This document shows positions 37,324-46,418 of a DNA stretch of 64,000 nt, piece after piece (positions within the stretch are counted from its first letter, which is position 1; the number at the start of each line of letters is the position of its first letter). The notes beneath the pieces were generated by a model. The model saw only the letters and a program-made list of their open reading frames with translations. It had not been told where the DNA came from and searched no databases. A program made the position numbers and the translations under genes. The stretch is from Mycobacterium szulgai (GTDB lineage: Bacteria > Actinomycetota > Actinomycetes > Mycobacteriales > Mycobacteriaceae). The stretch is from positions 1 through 64,000 of the forward strand of contig NZ_LQPW01000150.1 of assembly GCF_002116635.1 (NCBI RefSeq), written 5' to 3'.

Positions 37324-38073
37324 ATGGCCCATCAATCGACGGAACTCGTTCAGATCACCGATAAGGTGCACCTCGCCCGGGGCCCGGCCGTGAACTGGGT
37401 GCTGGTCACCGACGACACCGGTGTCATGCTGATCGATGCCGGCTATCCAGGCGACCGCGACGAGGTGCTGGCCTCGCTGCGCAAGCTTGGCTATGGCCCC
37501 GGCGACGTGCGGGCGATCCTGCTCACCCACGCCCACATCGACCATCTGGGCTCGGCCATCTGGTTCGCCAGCGAGCACGGCACGCCGGTGTACTGCCACG
37601 CCGACGAGGTCGGCCACGCCAAGCGGGAATACCTCGAGCAGGTCTCGATTGTCGATATCGCGCTGCGTATCTGGCGGCCCCGCTGGGCGGTGTGGACGGC
37701 GCACGTGGTGCGCAGCGGTGGGTTGATCCGCGACGGCATCCCGACCACCCAGCCGCTGACCGCCGACATAGCTCGCGCGTTGCCGGGCCACCCACGAGCC
37801 GTTTTCAGTCCGGGCCACACCAACGGGCACTGCTCGTATCTGGTCGACGGCGTGCTGGCCAGTGGCGACGCCCTGATCACCGGTCACCCGCTGTTGCGCC
37901 ACCGCGGTCCGCAGCTATTGCCGGAGGTGTTCAGCTACAGCCAGCAAGACTGCATCCGCAGCCTGTCCGCACTCGCCCTGCTGGAGACCGACATCCTCGC
38001 CCCCGGCCACGGCGATCTGTGGCGTGGCCCCATCCGCGAGGCCACCGACGCCGCCATCAGGCTGGCAAGCTAA
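37324..38073 (+). CDS. Metallo-beta-lactamase-fold hydrolase, Rv0406c-like
   Basis: 249 residues with the dinuclear zinc motif LTHAHIDHLG, then FSPGHTNGHCSY, ASGDALITG and the final ILAPGHGDLW. All metal ligands of the family appear present. Members hydrolyse thioesters, lactones or similar bonds; the substrate here is unknown. It follows the PE_PGRS gene by 17 bases and meets the monooxygenase operon tail to tail with a 4-base overlap. M. tuberculosis carries the equivalent next to fgd1. Confidence 0.9.
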   Translation: MAHQSTELVQITDKVHLARGPAVNWVLVTDDTGVMLIDAGYPGDRDEVLASLRKLGYGPGDVRAILLTHAHIDHLGSAIWFASEHGTPVYCHADEVGHAKREYLEQVSIVDIALRIWRPRWAVWTAHVVRSGGLIRDGIPTTQPLTADIARALPGHPRAVFSPGHTNGHCSYLVDGVLASGDALITGHPLLRHRGPQLLPEVFSYSQQDCIRSLSALALLETDILAPGHGDLWRGPIREATDAAIRLAS

Positions 38074-39404
38074 CCCGCCCGCAGGTGCTCGCGCAGCGTC
38101 TCACCCTTGTACTCGGTGCGGTACAGGCCGCGCTCCTGCAGTAGCGGCACCACCTGGTCGACGAACTCGTCCAGGCCGTGCGGGGTGAGGTGCGGCACCA
38201 GGATGAACCCATCGCAGGCATCGGCCTGGACGTAGCGGTCCATCTCGTCGGCGATGCGCTCGGCGGTGCCGACGAACTGCTGGCGGCTGGTGACGGCGAT
38301 TACCAATTCCCGGATCGACAGGTTTTCGGCCTGCGCGCGGTCCCGCCACTTGCGCGAGACCGCGATCGGGTCGACGTGCCGGACCCGCCCCTGGGTGATG
38401 TCGCTGTCGACCACCGGGTCGAAATCCGGCAGCGGGCCGTCGGGGTCGAAGTCCGAGAGCTCGCGGCCCCACACCTGCTCGAGCATCGCGATCGCGGTCG
38501 CGCCGCTGACCTGCTGGTAGCGGATGTGTCGCGCCTGGTCCTGGGCCTCGTCATCGGTGTCGCCGAGCACGAAGGTGGCGGCCGGAAAAACCTTGAGCTG
38601 GTCGGGATCTCGACCAGCGGCGACCGCACGGCCCTTCACGTCGGCGTAGTAGCGCTGACCGTCTTCCACGGAACCGTGCAGGGTGAACAGCGCGTCGGCG
38701 TGCCGGGCGCCGAAGGAACGGCCTTCGTCGGAGTCGCCGGCCTGCAACAACACCGGATGACCCTGCGGCCCGGCCGGCAATGTCGCAAACCCGCGCACCT
38801 GGAACTGGGTACCCGAGTATTCGACGCTGCGGATGCGGTCAGGGTCGACGTAGCTGCCTGCATCGGCGTCGGCCAGCACGGCGCCGGGCGCCCAGCTGTC
38901 CCAGAATCTTTGCGCCGCGGTGACGAATTCCTCGGCCCGCAGATACCGATCGGCGCGGTCGAGAAAGCCGCCGCGGCGGAAGTTGGCGCCGGTGAAGGCG
39001 TCCGACGAGGTGACGATATTCCAGCCGGCCCGGCCGCCGGACAGATGGTCCAGCGTCGCGAATTGCCTTGCCACTTCAAAGGGTTCGTTGAAGGTGGTGT
39101 TGATGGTCCCGGTCAGCCCGATCCGGTCGGTGACCGCGGCCAGCGCGGCCAGCACGGTGAACGTGTCGGGCCGGCCCACCACATCTAGGTCGTAGATGAG
39201 GCCGCGATGTTCACGCAGCCGCAGGCCCTCGGCCAGGAAGAAGAAATCGAAAAGGCCGCGCTCTGCGGTGCGGGCCATGTGCACGAACGAGTCGAATTCG
39301 ATCTGGCTGCCGGCGCTCGGGTCGGTCCACACGGTGGTGTTGTTGACGCCCGGAAAGTGGGCGGCGAGGTGGATTCGTTTGCGGCTCAAGGGATTATTCC
39401 CCAC
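38070..39404 (-). CDS. NtaA/SnaA/DszA-type FMN-dependent monooxygenase
   Basis: 444 residues of the luciferase-like barrel, nitrilotriacetate monooxygenase group: FDFFFLAEGLRLREH, DRIGLTGTINTTFNEPFEVA, GGRAGWNIVTSSDAFTGANF, GSPQGHP-like segment (here AGPQGHPVLLQAG). These enzymes use FMNH2 and oxygen to oxidise sulfur, nitrogen or aromatic compounds. The GTG at 39404 overlaps the upstream stop by 19 bases. A TTG at 39389 would overlap it as TTGA, matching the rest of the operon, and is a good alternative start. Confidence 0.9.
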   Translation of the reverse strand: MGNNPLSRKRIHLAAHFPGVNNTTVWTDPSAGSQIEFDSFVHMARTAERGLFDFFFLAEGLRLREHRGLIYDLDVVGRPDTFTVLAALAAVTDRIGLTGTINTTFNEPFEVARQFATLDHLSGGRAGWNIVTSSDAFTGANFRRGGFLDRADRYLRAEEFVTAAQRFWDSWAPGAVLADADAGSYVDPDRIRSVEYSGTQFQVRGFATLPAGPQGHPVLLQAGDSDEGRSFGARHADALFTLHGSVEDGQRYYADVKGRAVAAGRDPDQLKVFPAATFVLGDTDDEAQDQARHIRYQQVSGATAIAMLEQVWGRELSDFDPDGPLPDFDPVVDSDITQGRVRHVDPIAVSRKWRDRAQAENLSIRELVIAVTSRQQFVGTAERIADEMDRYVQADACDGFILVPHLTPHGLDEFVDQVVPLLQERGLYRTEYKGETLREHLRAG

Positions 39405-40498
39405 CGCTGTGCGATCAGCTCATGTGAGCGCAACCGGTCCTGCTGCCGGTGGGTGACCGAGGTGATGACGAGTTCGTCGGCGCCGGCCACCCGCTGTAGC
39501 GCTTCGAGCCGCTGCGCCACCTCGTCGGGATTGCCGACGAATTGCGTTGCGGTGCGGTCTTTTACCACTTCCAGCTGCTCATCGGTCAGCGGCTCGCTGT
39601 GGTCCGGGTCGGGGTAAGGTATGGCGCCGCCGCCGGCGCGGATCGAGTACACCCAGTGGCCGTAGGTGGACGCGAGATGCCGTGCGGTTTCGGTGTCCTC
39701 GGCGACGACGATGTCGGCCGAGACGACGACGTAGGGCCGCGGCAGCGCCTGGGACGCAACGAAGGATTCGCGGTAGGCGTCGATGGCTTCCAGCGCGGTG
39801 GCCGGGGTGATGTGGTAGCTGGCGACGAACGGAAGGCCCAGTTCTCCGGCCAGGTGCGCGCTAGGACCTCTAGTACTGCCGAAGATCCACGGTGTCAGGT
39901 CGGCCCCTTCACCGGGCACGGCATGCAGATCGAAACCGTCGACCTGATAAGTACCGGCCAGCATGGCGATGATGTCGTCAACCTGGTCGGCGAAATCGGG
40001 CGCAACCGCTTCGGGCTGCTGCAGAACCGACATGATTGCCTGCACCTGACCCAGGCCCAGCAACTTTCGCAGATCGAACGGCGCCGGAATCACCACACCG
40101 TCTATCTCGTGCCACACCCGCGGCGGTTTGGACTCACGGGGTCTTGGCTTGGGTGATGGTTTGCGCCGCTGCCCGGACCGCCCCAGGCCGAGATCGATGC
40201 GTCCGGGGTAGAAGGCGTCGAGCATCCCGAAGCTCTCCACCACTGCGGCGGCCGTGGTGTGGCTCAGCTGGACGGCGGCCGAGCCCACCCGAATCCGGTT
40301 GGTAGCGGCCGCGATTTGGCCGATCAGCACGGCGGGCGACGCGCTGGCGACGGCGGCGAAATGGTGCTCGGCGATCCAGTAGCGGTGATAACCCCACCGT
40401 TCGGCGTGCTGGGCCAGCTCGATGGTGTTGTGCAGTGCGGTCGCGGCGTCGCCGCCGGCGCTTATCGGCACCAGGTCCAGGATCGACAGAGGGGTCAC
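39386..40498 (-). CDS. Luciferase-like (MsnO8-type) flavin monooxygenase
   Basis: 370 residues: LSILDLVPISAGGDAATALH opening, RYWIAEHHFAAVASASPAVL, IRVGSAAVQLSHTTAAAVVE and GRIDLGLGRS are typical of the MsnO8 group of luciferase-like oxidoreductases. The substrate is unknown. The GTG start overlaps the upstream gene stop as GTGA. It is the third gene of a four-gene operon. Confidence 0.9.
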   Translation of the reverse strand: MTPLSILDLVPISAGGDAATALHNTIELAQHAERWGYHRYWIAEHHFAAVASASPAVLIGQIAAATNRIRVGSAAVQLSHTTAAAVVESFGMLDAFYPGRIDLGLGRSGQRRKPSPKPRPRESKPPRVWHEIDGVVIPAPFDLRKLLGLGQVQAIMSVLQQPEAVAPDFADQVDDIIAMLAGTYQVDGFDLHAVPGEGADLTPWIFGSTRGPSAHLAGELGLPFVASYHITPATALEAIDAYRESFVASQALPRPYVVVSADIVVAEDTETARHLASTYGHWVYSIRAGGGAIPYPDPDHSEPLTDEQLEVVKDRTATQFVGNPDEVAQRLEALQRVAGADELVITSVTHRQQDRLRSHELIAQRWGIIP

Positions 40499-41577
40499 TG
40501 CGGCACCACCCGGTACCTGTTGGGCGCCACCGGCAGGCCGAGCCGCTGGCGCAGTGTCTGGCCATCCCGGTATTCGGCGCGAAAACGACCGGCCCGCTGC
40601 AGCATTGGTACCACCTCATCGACGATCACCGGAAGGTCGGCGGCATTGACGGCGGGCCGCAGCCGCGCGCCGTCAACGCCCACCCGCTGCCATTCCAGCA
40701 GCATGTCCACCAATTCCGTTGCATTGCCGCCCCACACCAGCGTGTCGGACCGGAAGTCCGTTTCACCGTGGAATGAAACCACCACGTCGGCAAGCACTTT
40801 CAACCTTTCGCCGACCCCGCGCACTTCGTGGAGAATGCGGGCAAGCGGGGCATCAGCCGTCGGCGTGATGAACACGATGTCACAACTGGCCGCCGCGAAC
40901 TCATAAGCCGGACCGACGTGGGCCAGCGCCGCCACCACCGGCTGGCCCTGGGGCGGTCGCGGCGTGATCGATGGGCCCTTGACCGAGAAGTACTTGCCGG
41001 TGAAGTCGATGTAATGCAGTTTGGTCCGGTCGATGTAGCGGCCGGTGGCCGCGTCGCGGATGATCGCGTCGTCCTCCCAGCTGTCCCAGAGCCTGCGCAC
41101 CACCTCGACGAAATCGACCGCCTCGCTGAACAATTCGGCCGGATTCACCTCGCGGCGGCCGAACAGCGCCGCCTCGTGCGTGGTCACACTGACCCGCGGC
41201 TGCCAGCCCGCCCGGCCGTGCGACGCATAGTCAAGGGTGGCAATGGATTTCGAGATGTGGAACGGCTCGGTGTGGGTGACGGTGGCGACCGGGATCAGAC
41301 CGACGTGGCGGGTGACCGGCGCGATGCGGGCGGCGACGAGCACCGCATCTCCCCGCCCGGCCAGCCGCTTGGGGTCGATCCGTTCGCGGCGGCCCGGCTG
41401 CGGCATGAAGCTGTCGTCGATCGTCAGGAAGTCGAGCAGCCCGCGTTCGGCGGTACCGGCGAGGTCGGCCCAGTAGCCACCGCTGAGCACTGACTCGGCC
41501 GCCGGGGTGGCTCGCCAGGCCTGTGGATGCCAGCCGTACCCGTCGAGTGCGACCGCGAGATGCAGTTGGCCCGTCAT
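40495..41577 (-). CDS. Luciferase-like FMN-dependent monooxygenase
   Basis: 360 residues, a second NtaA-type enzyme: LHLAVALDGYGWHPQAWR, LLDFLTIDDSFMPQ, ATLDYASHGRAGWQPRVS, and a 'SVKGPSITPRPPQGQPVVAA' segment. It is shorter than the 444-residue enzyme downstream. Start and stop overlap the neighbours by 4 bases on both sides, so it should be made together with the GNAT and the other monooxygenases. Confidence 0.9.
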   Translation of the reverse strand: MTGQLHLAVALDGYGWHPQAWRATPAAESVLSGGYWADLAGTAERGLLDFLTIDDSFMPQPGRRERIDPKRLAGRGDAVLVAARIAPVTRHVGLIPVATVTHTEPFHISKSIATLDYASHGRAGWQPRVSVTTHEAALFGRREVNPAELFSEAVDFVEVVRRLWDSWEDDAIIRDAATGRYIDRTKLHYIDFTGKYFSVKGPSITPRPPQGQPVVAALAHVGPAYEFAAASCDIVFITPTADAPLARILHEVRGVGERLKVLADVVVSFHGETDFRSDTLVWGGNATELVDMLLEWQRVGVDGARLRPAVNAADLPVIVDEVVPMLQRAGRFRAEYRDGQTLRQRLGLPVAPNRYRVVPQ

Positions 41578-42047
41578 GACAGTTCCTTCATGAAGGCGAC
41601 GGGAAAGACCGGCCCCAGGGCGGGCAGCGGCCCGGGTAACCGGGTGTATCCGCCGGCGCGATACAACTCTTCGGCCTCGGGCTGGCGGTCGCCGGTCGTC
41701 AGGTAGACCTTGCGGTACCCGCGCGCGGCGATCTCGGCCTCCAGCTCGGCCAGCAGCGCTCGGGCGTATCCGCGCTGGCGGTATTCGCGGTCGGTCCAGA
41801 CCCGCTTCAGCTCGGCGGTGTCCTCGTCGAATCGGCAGAACGCGCCGCCGGTGACCGACCGGCCGTCCAGGACCCCGATCAGCATGCCGCCGTCGGGCGG
41901 GGCGAATTCGTTGGGAAGGCTGTCGGTGAGCCAGGCCAGCACGGCCTCCCGCGCAATGCCGTAGCGCTGTGCGTATTCGACGGCCAGCTCGGCCAGCAGC
42001 GGTTGCGTGAGCGGATCGTCCAGGGTGGCCGGTACGAAGCGGAGCAT
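41574..42047 (-). CDS. GNAT-family N-acetyltransferase
   Basis: About 157 residues with the acetyl-CoA-binding signature EYRQRGYARALLAELEAEI and the downstream VYLTTGDRQPEAEELYRAGGY of GNAT enzymes. It is the first gene of the monooxygenase operon. The ATG at 42047 (MLRFVPATL) is preferred; a TTG at 42062 is in frame. It may acetylate a substrate or product of the pathway; that is inference. Confidence 0.88.
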   Translation of the reverse strand: MLRFVPATLDDPLTQPLLAELAVEYAQRYGIAREAVLAWLTDSLPNEFAPPDGGMLIGVLDGRSVTGGAFCRFDEDTAELKRVWTDREYRQRGYARALLAELEAEIAARGYRKVYLTTGDRQPEAEELYRAGGYTRLPGPLPALGPVFPVAFMKELS

Positions 42048-42068
42048 CACGTCAATGTCCAACGCCGG

Positions 42069-42953
42069 TCACCCGGAAGCATTCCGGGTCGCGGTGACGT
42101 AGCGGGGGGTGATCGCCAGATCATGTTCGCTGATCGGCCGGCGTCCCGTCATGCCCACGGCGGCGAGCAGCTCGGGGAGGGTCCGCTCGGTTGTCGTCCA
42201 GCCGTGGGCCGCCAGAAATTCCGGGACCGAGCGGAATTCGTCGGCGTAGGTGAGCCTGGCCAGGTCAACGTCAAGACCCTGTTGCCGCCAGCGGTCGACG
42301 AAGGCGTGGCCTTCCTGCAATTGCAGCGGCGTCCAGGTGGGCATGTGGTCGGCGGCTAACCGGCTGCCGGGGGTACTGGCCGCGGTGACGTCGTGCAGTA
42401 GGCGGTCCTGCGCGTCGGGCGGCAGATAGCCGACGAGCAGGTTCTCCGCGATCCACACCGTGGGCCGGCCCGCGTCAAAACCGGCCCGCCGCAGCGCCGT
42501 CAGCCAATCCTGACGAAGGTCGACACCGACCGCGCAGCGGTTCGCTCCTAGCTTGGCACCCAGCGCCCGCAAGACCTGGGTTTTGAAGTCGATCACTGCC
42601 GGCTGATCGATCTCGTACACCGTCGTCCCAGGCGGCCACCGCAGCCGATACGGCCGCGTGTCCATTCCGGACGCCAGAATCACGACTTGGCGGATGCCGG
42701 CCTGCCCCGCGTCGGCGAGGAATTCGTCCACGAACCGGGCGTGTGCCGTGAGGATATAAATCAGGCCGCTCATTAAGACGTTGTCGACAAGTCCGGCGAA
42801 GTACTCCACTCCGGCGGCCCGAACCAACGGCTCGGCATAGGGGTCGTCGATCAGCCCCTTGCGGGTAGCCACGGCCCTGGCGGCCGCGCCGAAGGTGGCG
42901 GTCATTCCGACGCCGGTGGCCGGATCCCAGGTGTCGCCCTCGGTTCTGGTCAT
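42069..42953 (-). CDS. SAM-dependent methyltransferase (LCM / TIGR00027 family)
   Basis: 294 residues of the leucine-carboxyl-methyltransferase-like family that is expanded in mycobacteria: DPATGVGMTATFGAAARAVA, QVVILASGMDTRPYRL (SAM site), VYEIDQPAVIDFK and IAENLLVGYLPPDAQDRLL. The target is unknown. It ends 22 bases before the GNAT ATG and may share its transcript. Confidence 0.92.
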   Translation of the reverse strand: MTRTEGDTWDPATGVGMTATFGAAARAVATRKGLIDDPYAEPLVRAAGVEYFAGLVDNVLMSGLIYILTAHARFVDEFLADAGQAGIRQVVILASGMDTRPYRLRWPPGTTVYEIDQPAVIDFKTQVLRALGAKLGANRCAVGVDLRQDWLTALRRAGFDAGRPTVWIAENLLVGYLPPDAQDRLLHDVTAASTPGSRLAADHMPTWTPLQLQEGHAFVDRWRQQGLDVDLARLTYADEFRSVPEFLAAHGWTTTERTLPELLAAVGMTGRRPISEHDLAITPRYVTATRNASG

Positions 42954-42970
42954 TGGTCGGTTCTGGTCGT

Positions 42971-43333
42971 TCAGCGGCGCCGCTGGGTGAGGCCGACGGC
43001 TGCTCGCCAGCCGAGCAGCAGCACCGCGGTGACCGTCGACGCCACCACAATGAAACTTGCCGCCACACCTGCCGAGCTCGCCTTACGCAACAACATGCCG
43101 ACCGCCACCGTGCACACCCAGACGATCAGCCCGGTGGGCGCCACGGCCGTGGGACGCTGCCAAGCGCGCGAGAGCAGCCAACCGACCACCGTCCCGCTGA
43201 GGAACGGCCAGGCCGTGGTCGCGACGCCGGTGACGTTGATCCCCTCGTCATGGCTGCGGCGCCCGAGCGCGCAGAACACCAGGACGGCCACCACGTCTAT
43301 GACGAGCCAGGCCGGCCCACGCCGCGGTTGCAT
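42971..43333 (-). CDS. DUF3054 membrane protein, Rv0401-like
   Basis: 120 residues with four predicted membrane helices and the DUF3054 features WLVIDVVAVLVFCALGRRSH and WPFLSGTVVGWLL. The function is unknown. Position beside fadE7, divergent from it, and size match M. tuberculosis Rv0401. The start is ATG. Confidence 0.87.
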   Translation of the reverse strand: MQPRRGPAWLVIDVVAVLVFCALGRRSHDEGINVTGVATTAWPFLSGTVVGWLLSRAWQRPTAVAPTGLIVWVCTVAVGMLLRKASSAGVAASFIVVASTVTAVLLLGWRAAVGLTQRRR

Positions 43334-43367
43334 GCAGCGAGATTACCGGGCCGGGCAGGATGAGGTG

Positions 43368-44555
43368 ATGAGCACCGATACCCCGCCCGCCTTCGACCCC
43401 TACGACCCGCTGGGGCTGGACGCGTCGCTTTCCGAAGACGAGATCGCGGTGCGCGACACCGTGCGAAAGTTCTGCGCCGAGCACATCACCCCGCACGTCG
43501 CGAGCTGGTTCGAGGATGGCGATCTGCCGGTGGCGCGCGAATTGGCCAAACAGTTCGGCGAACTTGGCCTGCTGGGCATGCACTTGCACGGCTACGGCTG
43601 TGGCGGCGCCTCGGCCGTGCACTACGGCCTGGCGTGTCTGGAACTGGAAGCCGCCGACTCCGGTATCCGGTCGCTGGTGTCGGTGCAGGGGTCGCTGGCC
43701 ATGTTCGCGATCTGGAATAACGGCTCGGAGGAGCAAAAGCAGCAGTGGCTGCCTGGCATGGCCGCGGGCGCGTTGCTTGGCTGCTTCGGATTGACCGAAC
43801 CGGACGTCGGGTCTGACCCTGCCGCGATGAAAACCCGTGCGCGCCGCGATGGTTCGGATTGGGTGCTCAACGGGCGCAAAATGTGGATCACCAACGGGTC
43901 GATCGCCGACGTCGCAGTGGTCTGGGCCGCCACCGACGAAGGGGTTCGAGGCTTTGTGGTGCCCACCGATACGCCGGGCTTCACCGCCAACACCATCCAC
44001 CACAAGCTGTCGCTGCGGGCGTCGATCACCAGCGAGTTGGTACTCGACGATGTACGGCTGCCGGGTGACGCGATGCTGCCTGGCGCGGTTGGCCTCAAGG
44101 GTCCGCTGGCGTGTCTGTCAGAGGCGCGCTACGGCATCGTCTGGGGTTCGATGGGCGCGGCGCGCTCGGCCTGGCAGGCGGCGCTGGATTATGCGAAGCA
44201 GCGCACCCAATTCGACCGGCCGATAGCCGGGTTCCAGCTGACCCAGGCGAAGCTGGTCGACATGGCGGTGGAGCTGCACAAGGGTCAGCTGCTGTCGCTG
44301 CACCTGGGCCGGCTCAAGGACAGTGTTGGCCTGCGGCCCGACCAGGTCAGCTTCGGCAAGCTCAATAACACCCGGGAGGCCATCGAGATTTGCCGGACCG
44401 CGCGAACCATACTGGGCGGCAACGGTATATCGCTGGAATATCCGGTGATCCGGCACATGGTCAACCTTGAATCGGTGCTCACCTACGAGGGCACGCCCGA
44501 GATGCACCAACTGGTTCTCGGTCAAGCCTTCACCGGCCTGGCCGCGTTCCGGTAG
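43368..44555 (+). CDS. fadE7: Acyl-CoA dehydrogenase FadE7
   Basis: 395 residues. Acyl-CoA dehydrogenase features: CFGLTEPDVGSDPAAMKTRA, KMWITNGSIADVAVVWA, EARYGIVWGSMGAARSAWQA, RTQFDRPIAGFQLTQAKL, and LTYEGTPEMHQLVLGQAFTG with the catalytic-position glutamate. The EARYGI...YEGT pattern is that of glutaryl-CoA dehydrogenase-like members. The ATG at 43368 is used; an adjacent GTG at 43365 is possible. lpqK follows nine bases later. Confidence 0.94.
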   Translation: MSTDTPPAFDPYDPLGLDASLSEDEIAVRDTVRKFCAEHITPHVASWFEDGDLPVARELAKQFGELGLLGMHLHGYGCGGASAVHYGLACLELEAADSGIRSLVSVQGSLAMFAIWNNGSEEQKQQWLPGMAAGALLGCFGLTEPDVGSDPAAMKTRARRDGSDWVLNGRKMWITNGSIADVAVVWAATDEGVRGFVVPTDTPGFTANTIHHKLSLRASITSELVLDDVRLPGDAMLPGAVGLKGPLACLSEARYGIVWGSMGAARSAWQAALDYAKQRTQFDRPIAGFQLTQAKLVDMAVELHKGQLLSLHLGRLKDSVGLRPDQVSFGKLNNTREAIEICRTARTILGGNGISLEYPVIRHMVNLESVLTYEGTPEMHQLVLGQAFTGLAAFR

Positions 44556-44564
44556 AACACAGGC

Positions 44565-45812
44565 ATGCGGGTTTTGCGTCGAGTCTGTTGCGCGATTTTC
44601 GCTGTGCCGGTGCTGGCGGTCCTGGCTGTGCTGGCCGGCTGCGGCTCGGCTCAGCTTGCGCCGCCCCCGTCCTCGAACGAGGCAGCAGGCCAGGCCGACG
44701 GGGTCATGCGAGTGGTGCGGGACTTTATGGGGCAAGCCCATCTGCGGGCGGTTCTCGTTCGGGTGACCGTGGATGGCAAGGAGATCGTCACCCAGGCCGG
44801 CGGCGATTCGATGACCGGCGTACCGGCGACGACCGACATGCGGTTCCGCAATGGCGCGGTCGCGATCTCCTACGTGTCGACGCTACTGCTCAAGCTGGTC
44901 GACGAGAAGAAGGTGAGCCTGGACGACAAGCTGTCCCGTTGGCTGCCGGACTTTCCGCACGCCGACCGGGTCACCCTGGGCCAACTCGCCCAGATGACTT
45001 CGGGTTACCCGGACTATGTCTTGGGCAACGACGCGTTTGACGGCTTGTTCTACGCAAACCCCTTCCGGCAGTGGACAACTCAAGACCTACTCGCGCAGGT
45101 GTCCTCGCGGCCGCTGCTCTACGAGCCGGGGACGAACTGGAATTACGCGCACACCAACTACATTCTGCTGGGGCTGGCGCTGGAGAAGGCCACCGGTCAG
45201 GATATGCCGACCCTGCTGCACAATAAGGTACTTGCGCCGCTGGGGCTGACGGCCACCACCAATTCCGATACGCCGGCCATTCCCGTGCCCGCGCTGCACG
45301 CGTTCAGCTCCGAGCGCCGCGAGTTTTTGAAAATCCCTCCCGGAGTGCCGTTTTACGAGGAATCGACCTATTGGAATCCGTCCTGGACGATTACCCACGG
45401 GGCGATTCAGACGACGACCATCTACGACCTGGAAGCCACCGCGGCGGGTATCGGTTCGGGCAAGCTGCTGTCGGCGGAGTCGTTTAAGAAGTTGGTGTCC
45501 ACCGATCTGCGCGGCAAGACACACACCCAGCCGGATTGCCCCACCTGTTTCGAGCAGACGGATGGCTACACCTATGGTCTGGGGATTGTCATCTCCGGTC
45601 ATTGGTTGCTGCAGAATCCGATGTTCGGCGGCTACGCCGCGGTGGAGGCGTACCTGCCGTCGCAGCGGATCGCGATTGCCGTCGCCGTTACCTTTGCGCC
45701 CGAGGCCTTTGACGACCAAGGCAACTACCGAAATCAGGCCGACATGCTGTTCCGCAAGATCGGTGCCGAAATCGCGCCGAACGACGCCCCGCCCATGCCG
45801 CCCGGGAGGTAG
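44565..45812 (+). CDS. lpqK: LpqK, beta-lactamase-fold lipoprotein lacking catalytic motifs
   Basis: A 415-residue lipoprotein (VLAVLAGC lipobox) with a serine beta-lactamase/class C fold. The usual SxxK motif region (normally FRxGSxTKxF) reads FRNGAVAISYV, with neither the serine nor the lysine in place. The YxN motif reads YAHTNY. The structural surroundings (LSRWLPDFPHADRVTLGQLA, MTSGYPDY) are intact. It may therefore bind rather than cleave cell-wall peptides or lactams. It lies between fadE7 and a secreted-protein gene, three bases before the latter. Confidence 0.9.
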   Translation: MRVLRRVCCAIFAVPVLAVLAVLAGCGSAQLAPPPSSNEAAGQADGVMRVVRDFMGQAHLRAVLVRVTVDGKEIVTQAGGDSMTGVPATTDMRFRNGAVAISYVSTLLLKLVDEKKVSLDDKLSRWLPDFPHADRVTLGQLAQMTSGYPDYVLGNDAFDGLFYANPFRQWTTQDLLAQVSSRPLLYEPGTNWNYAHTNYILLGLALEKATGQDMPTLLHNKVLAPLGLTATTNSDTPAIPVPALHAFSSERREFLKIPPGVPFYEESTYWNPSWTITHGAIQTTTIYDLEATAAGIGSGKLLSAESFKKLVSTDLRGKTHTQPDCPTCFEQTDGYTYGLGIVISGHWLLQNPMFGGYAAVEAYLPSQRIAIAVAVTFAPEAFDDQGNYRNQADMLFRKIGAEIAPNDAPPMPPGR

Positions 45813-45815
45813 CCA

Positions 45816-46418
45816 ATGCGTTTCGCGTTTCTGATTATCGTTGCTTTACTGGGGTTTTCGGCATTCTCGCCGTCGGCGGGTGCCGATCCCGGTGCAGTCT
45901 TGCCGCCGATGACGTCGACCGGGGCCGGGCCGGTGATCGGCGGCGGCGGTGCGTCGGGGATTCCGCAGCAGCTGTTCAGCTTCGGCACGCCCAACGTCCA
46001 AGAGGTCGACGGCTCGGATGCAGCCCAATTCATCACCGCCGCAGCGGGAGTGACCGATCGCGACCTTGCGGGGGTGTTCTTGCCGCTGCAGCGGGCGTTG
46101 GGCTGCCAGGTGAACAACGCGGGCTTCGGGGCCCGGGCATACCGTCGCGCCGACGGGCAATGGGGCGGTGCGATGCTGGTCATCGCCAAGAGCACCGTCC
46201 CCAACCTTGACGCTCTGGTCAGTTGCGTGAAGTCGGCGTGGCGTAGACCGTCCGCCGGTACCGAGACGTCGATGTGCAACAGCGGCTGGAGCTATCCGCC
46301 TTACAGCGATACCCGCCGCGGCGAGGGCTACTTTGTATTGTTGTCCGGTACCGCGTCGGACTTCTGCAGTCCGCTCAACGCGAAGTACCGCACGACCGCA
46401 AGTGCGTGGCCTAGCTAG
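45816..46418 (+). CDS. Secreted protein, Rv0398c-like
   Basis: 200 residues with a signal peptide (LIIVALLGFSAFSPSAGA, then DPG). The mature part has cysteines in GCQVNN, SCVKS, MCNSG and FCSP, suitable for disulfides. No domain is recognised. The ribosome site GGGAGG lies in the last codons of lpqK, so the two are probably co-translated. It overlaps the SRPBCC gene tail to tail by 8 bases. Confidence 0.82.
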   Translation: MRFAFLIIVALLGFSAFSPSAGADPGAVLPPMTSTGAGPVIGGGGASGIPQQLFSFGTPNVQEVDGSDAAQFITAAAGVTDRDLAGVFLPLQRALGCQVNNAGFGARAYRRADGQWGGAMLVIAKSTVPNLDALVSCVKSAWRRPSAGTETSMCNSGWSYPPYSDTRRGEGYFVLLSGTASDFCSPLNAKYRTTASAWPS

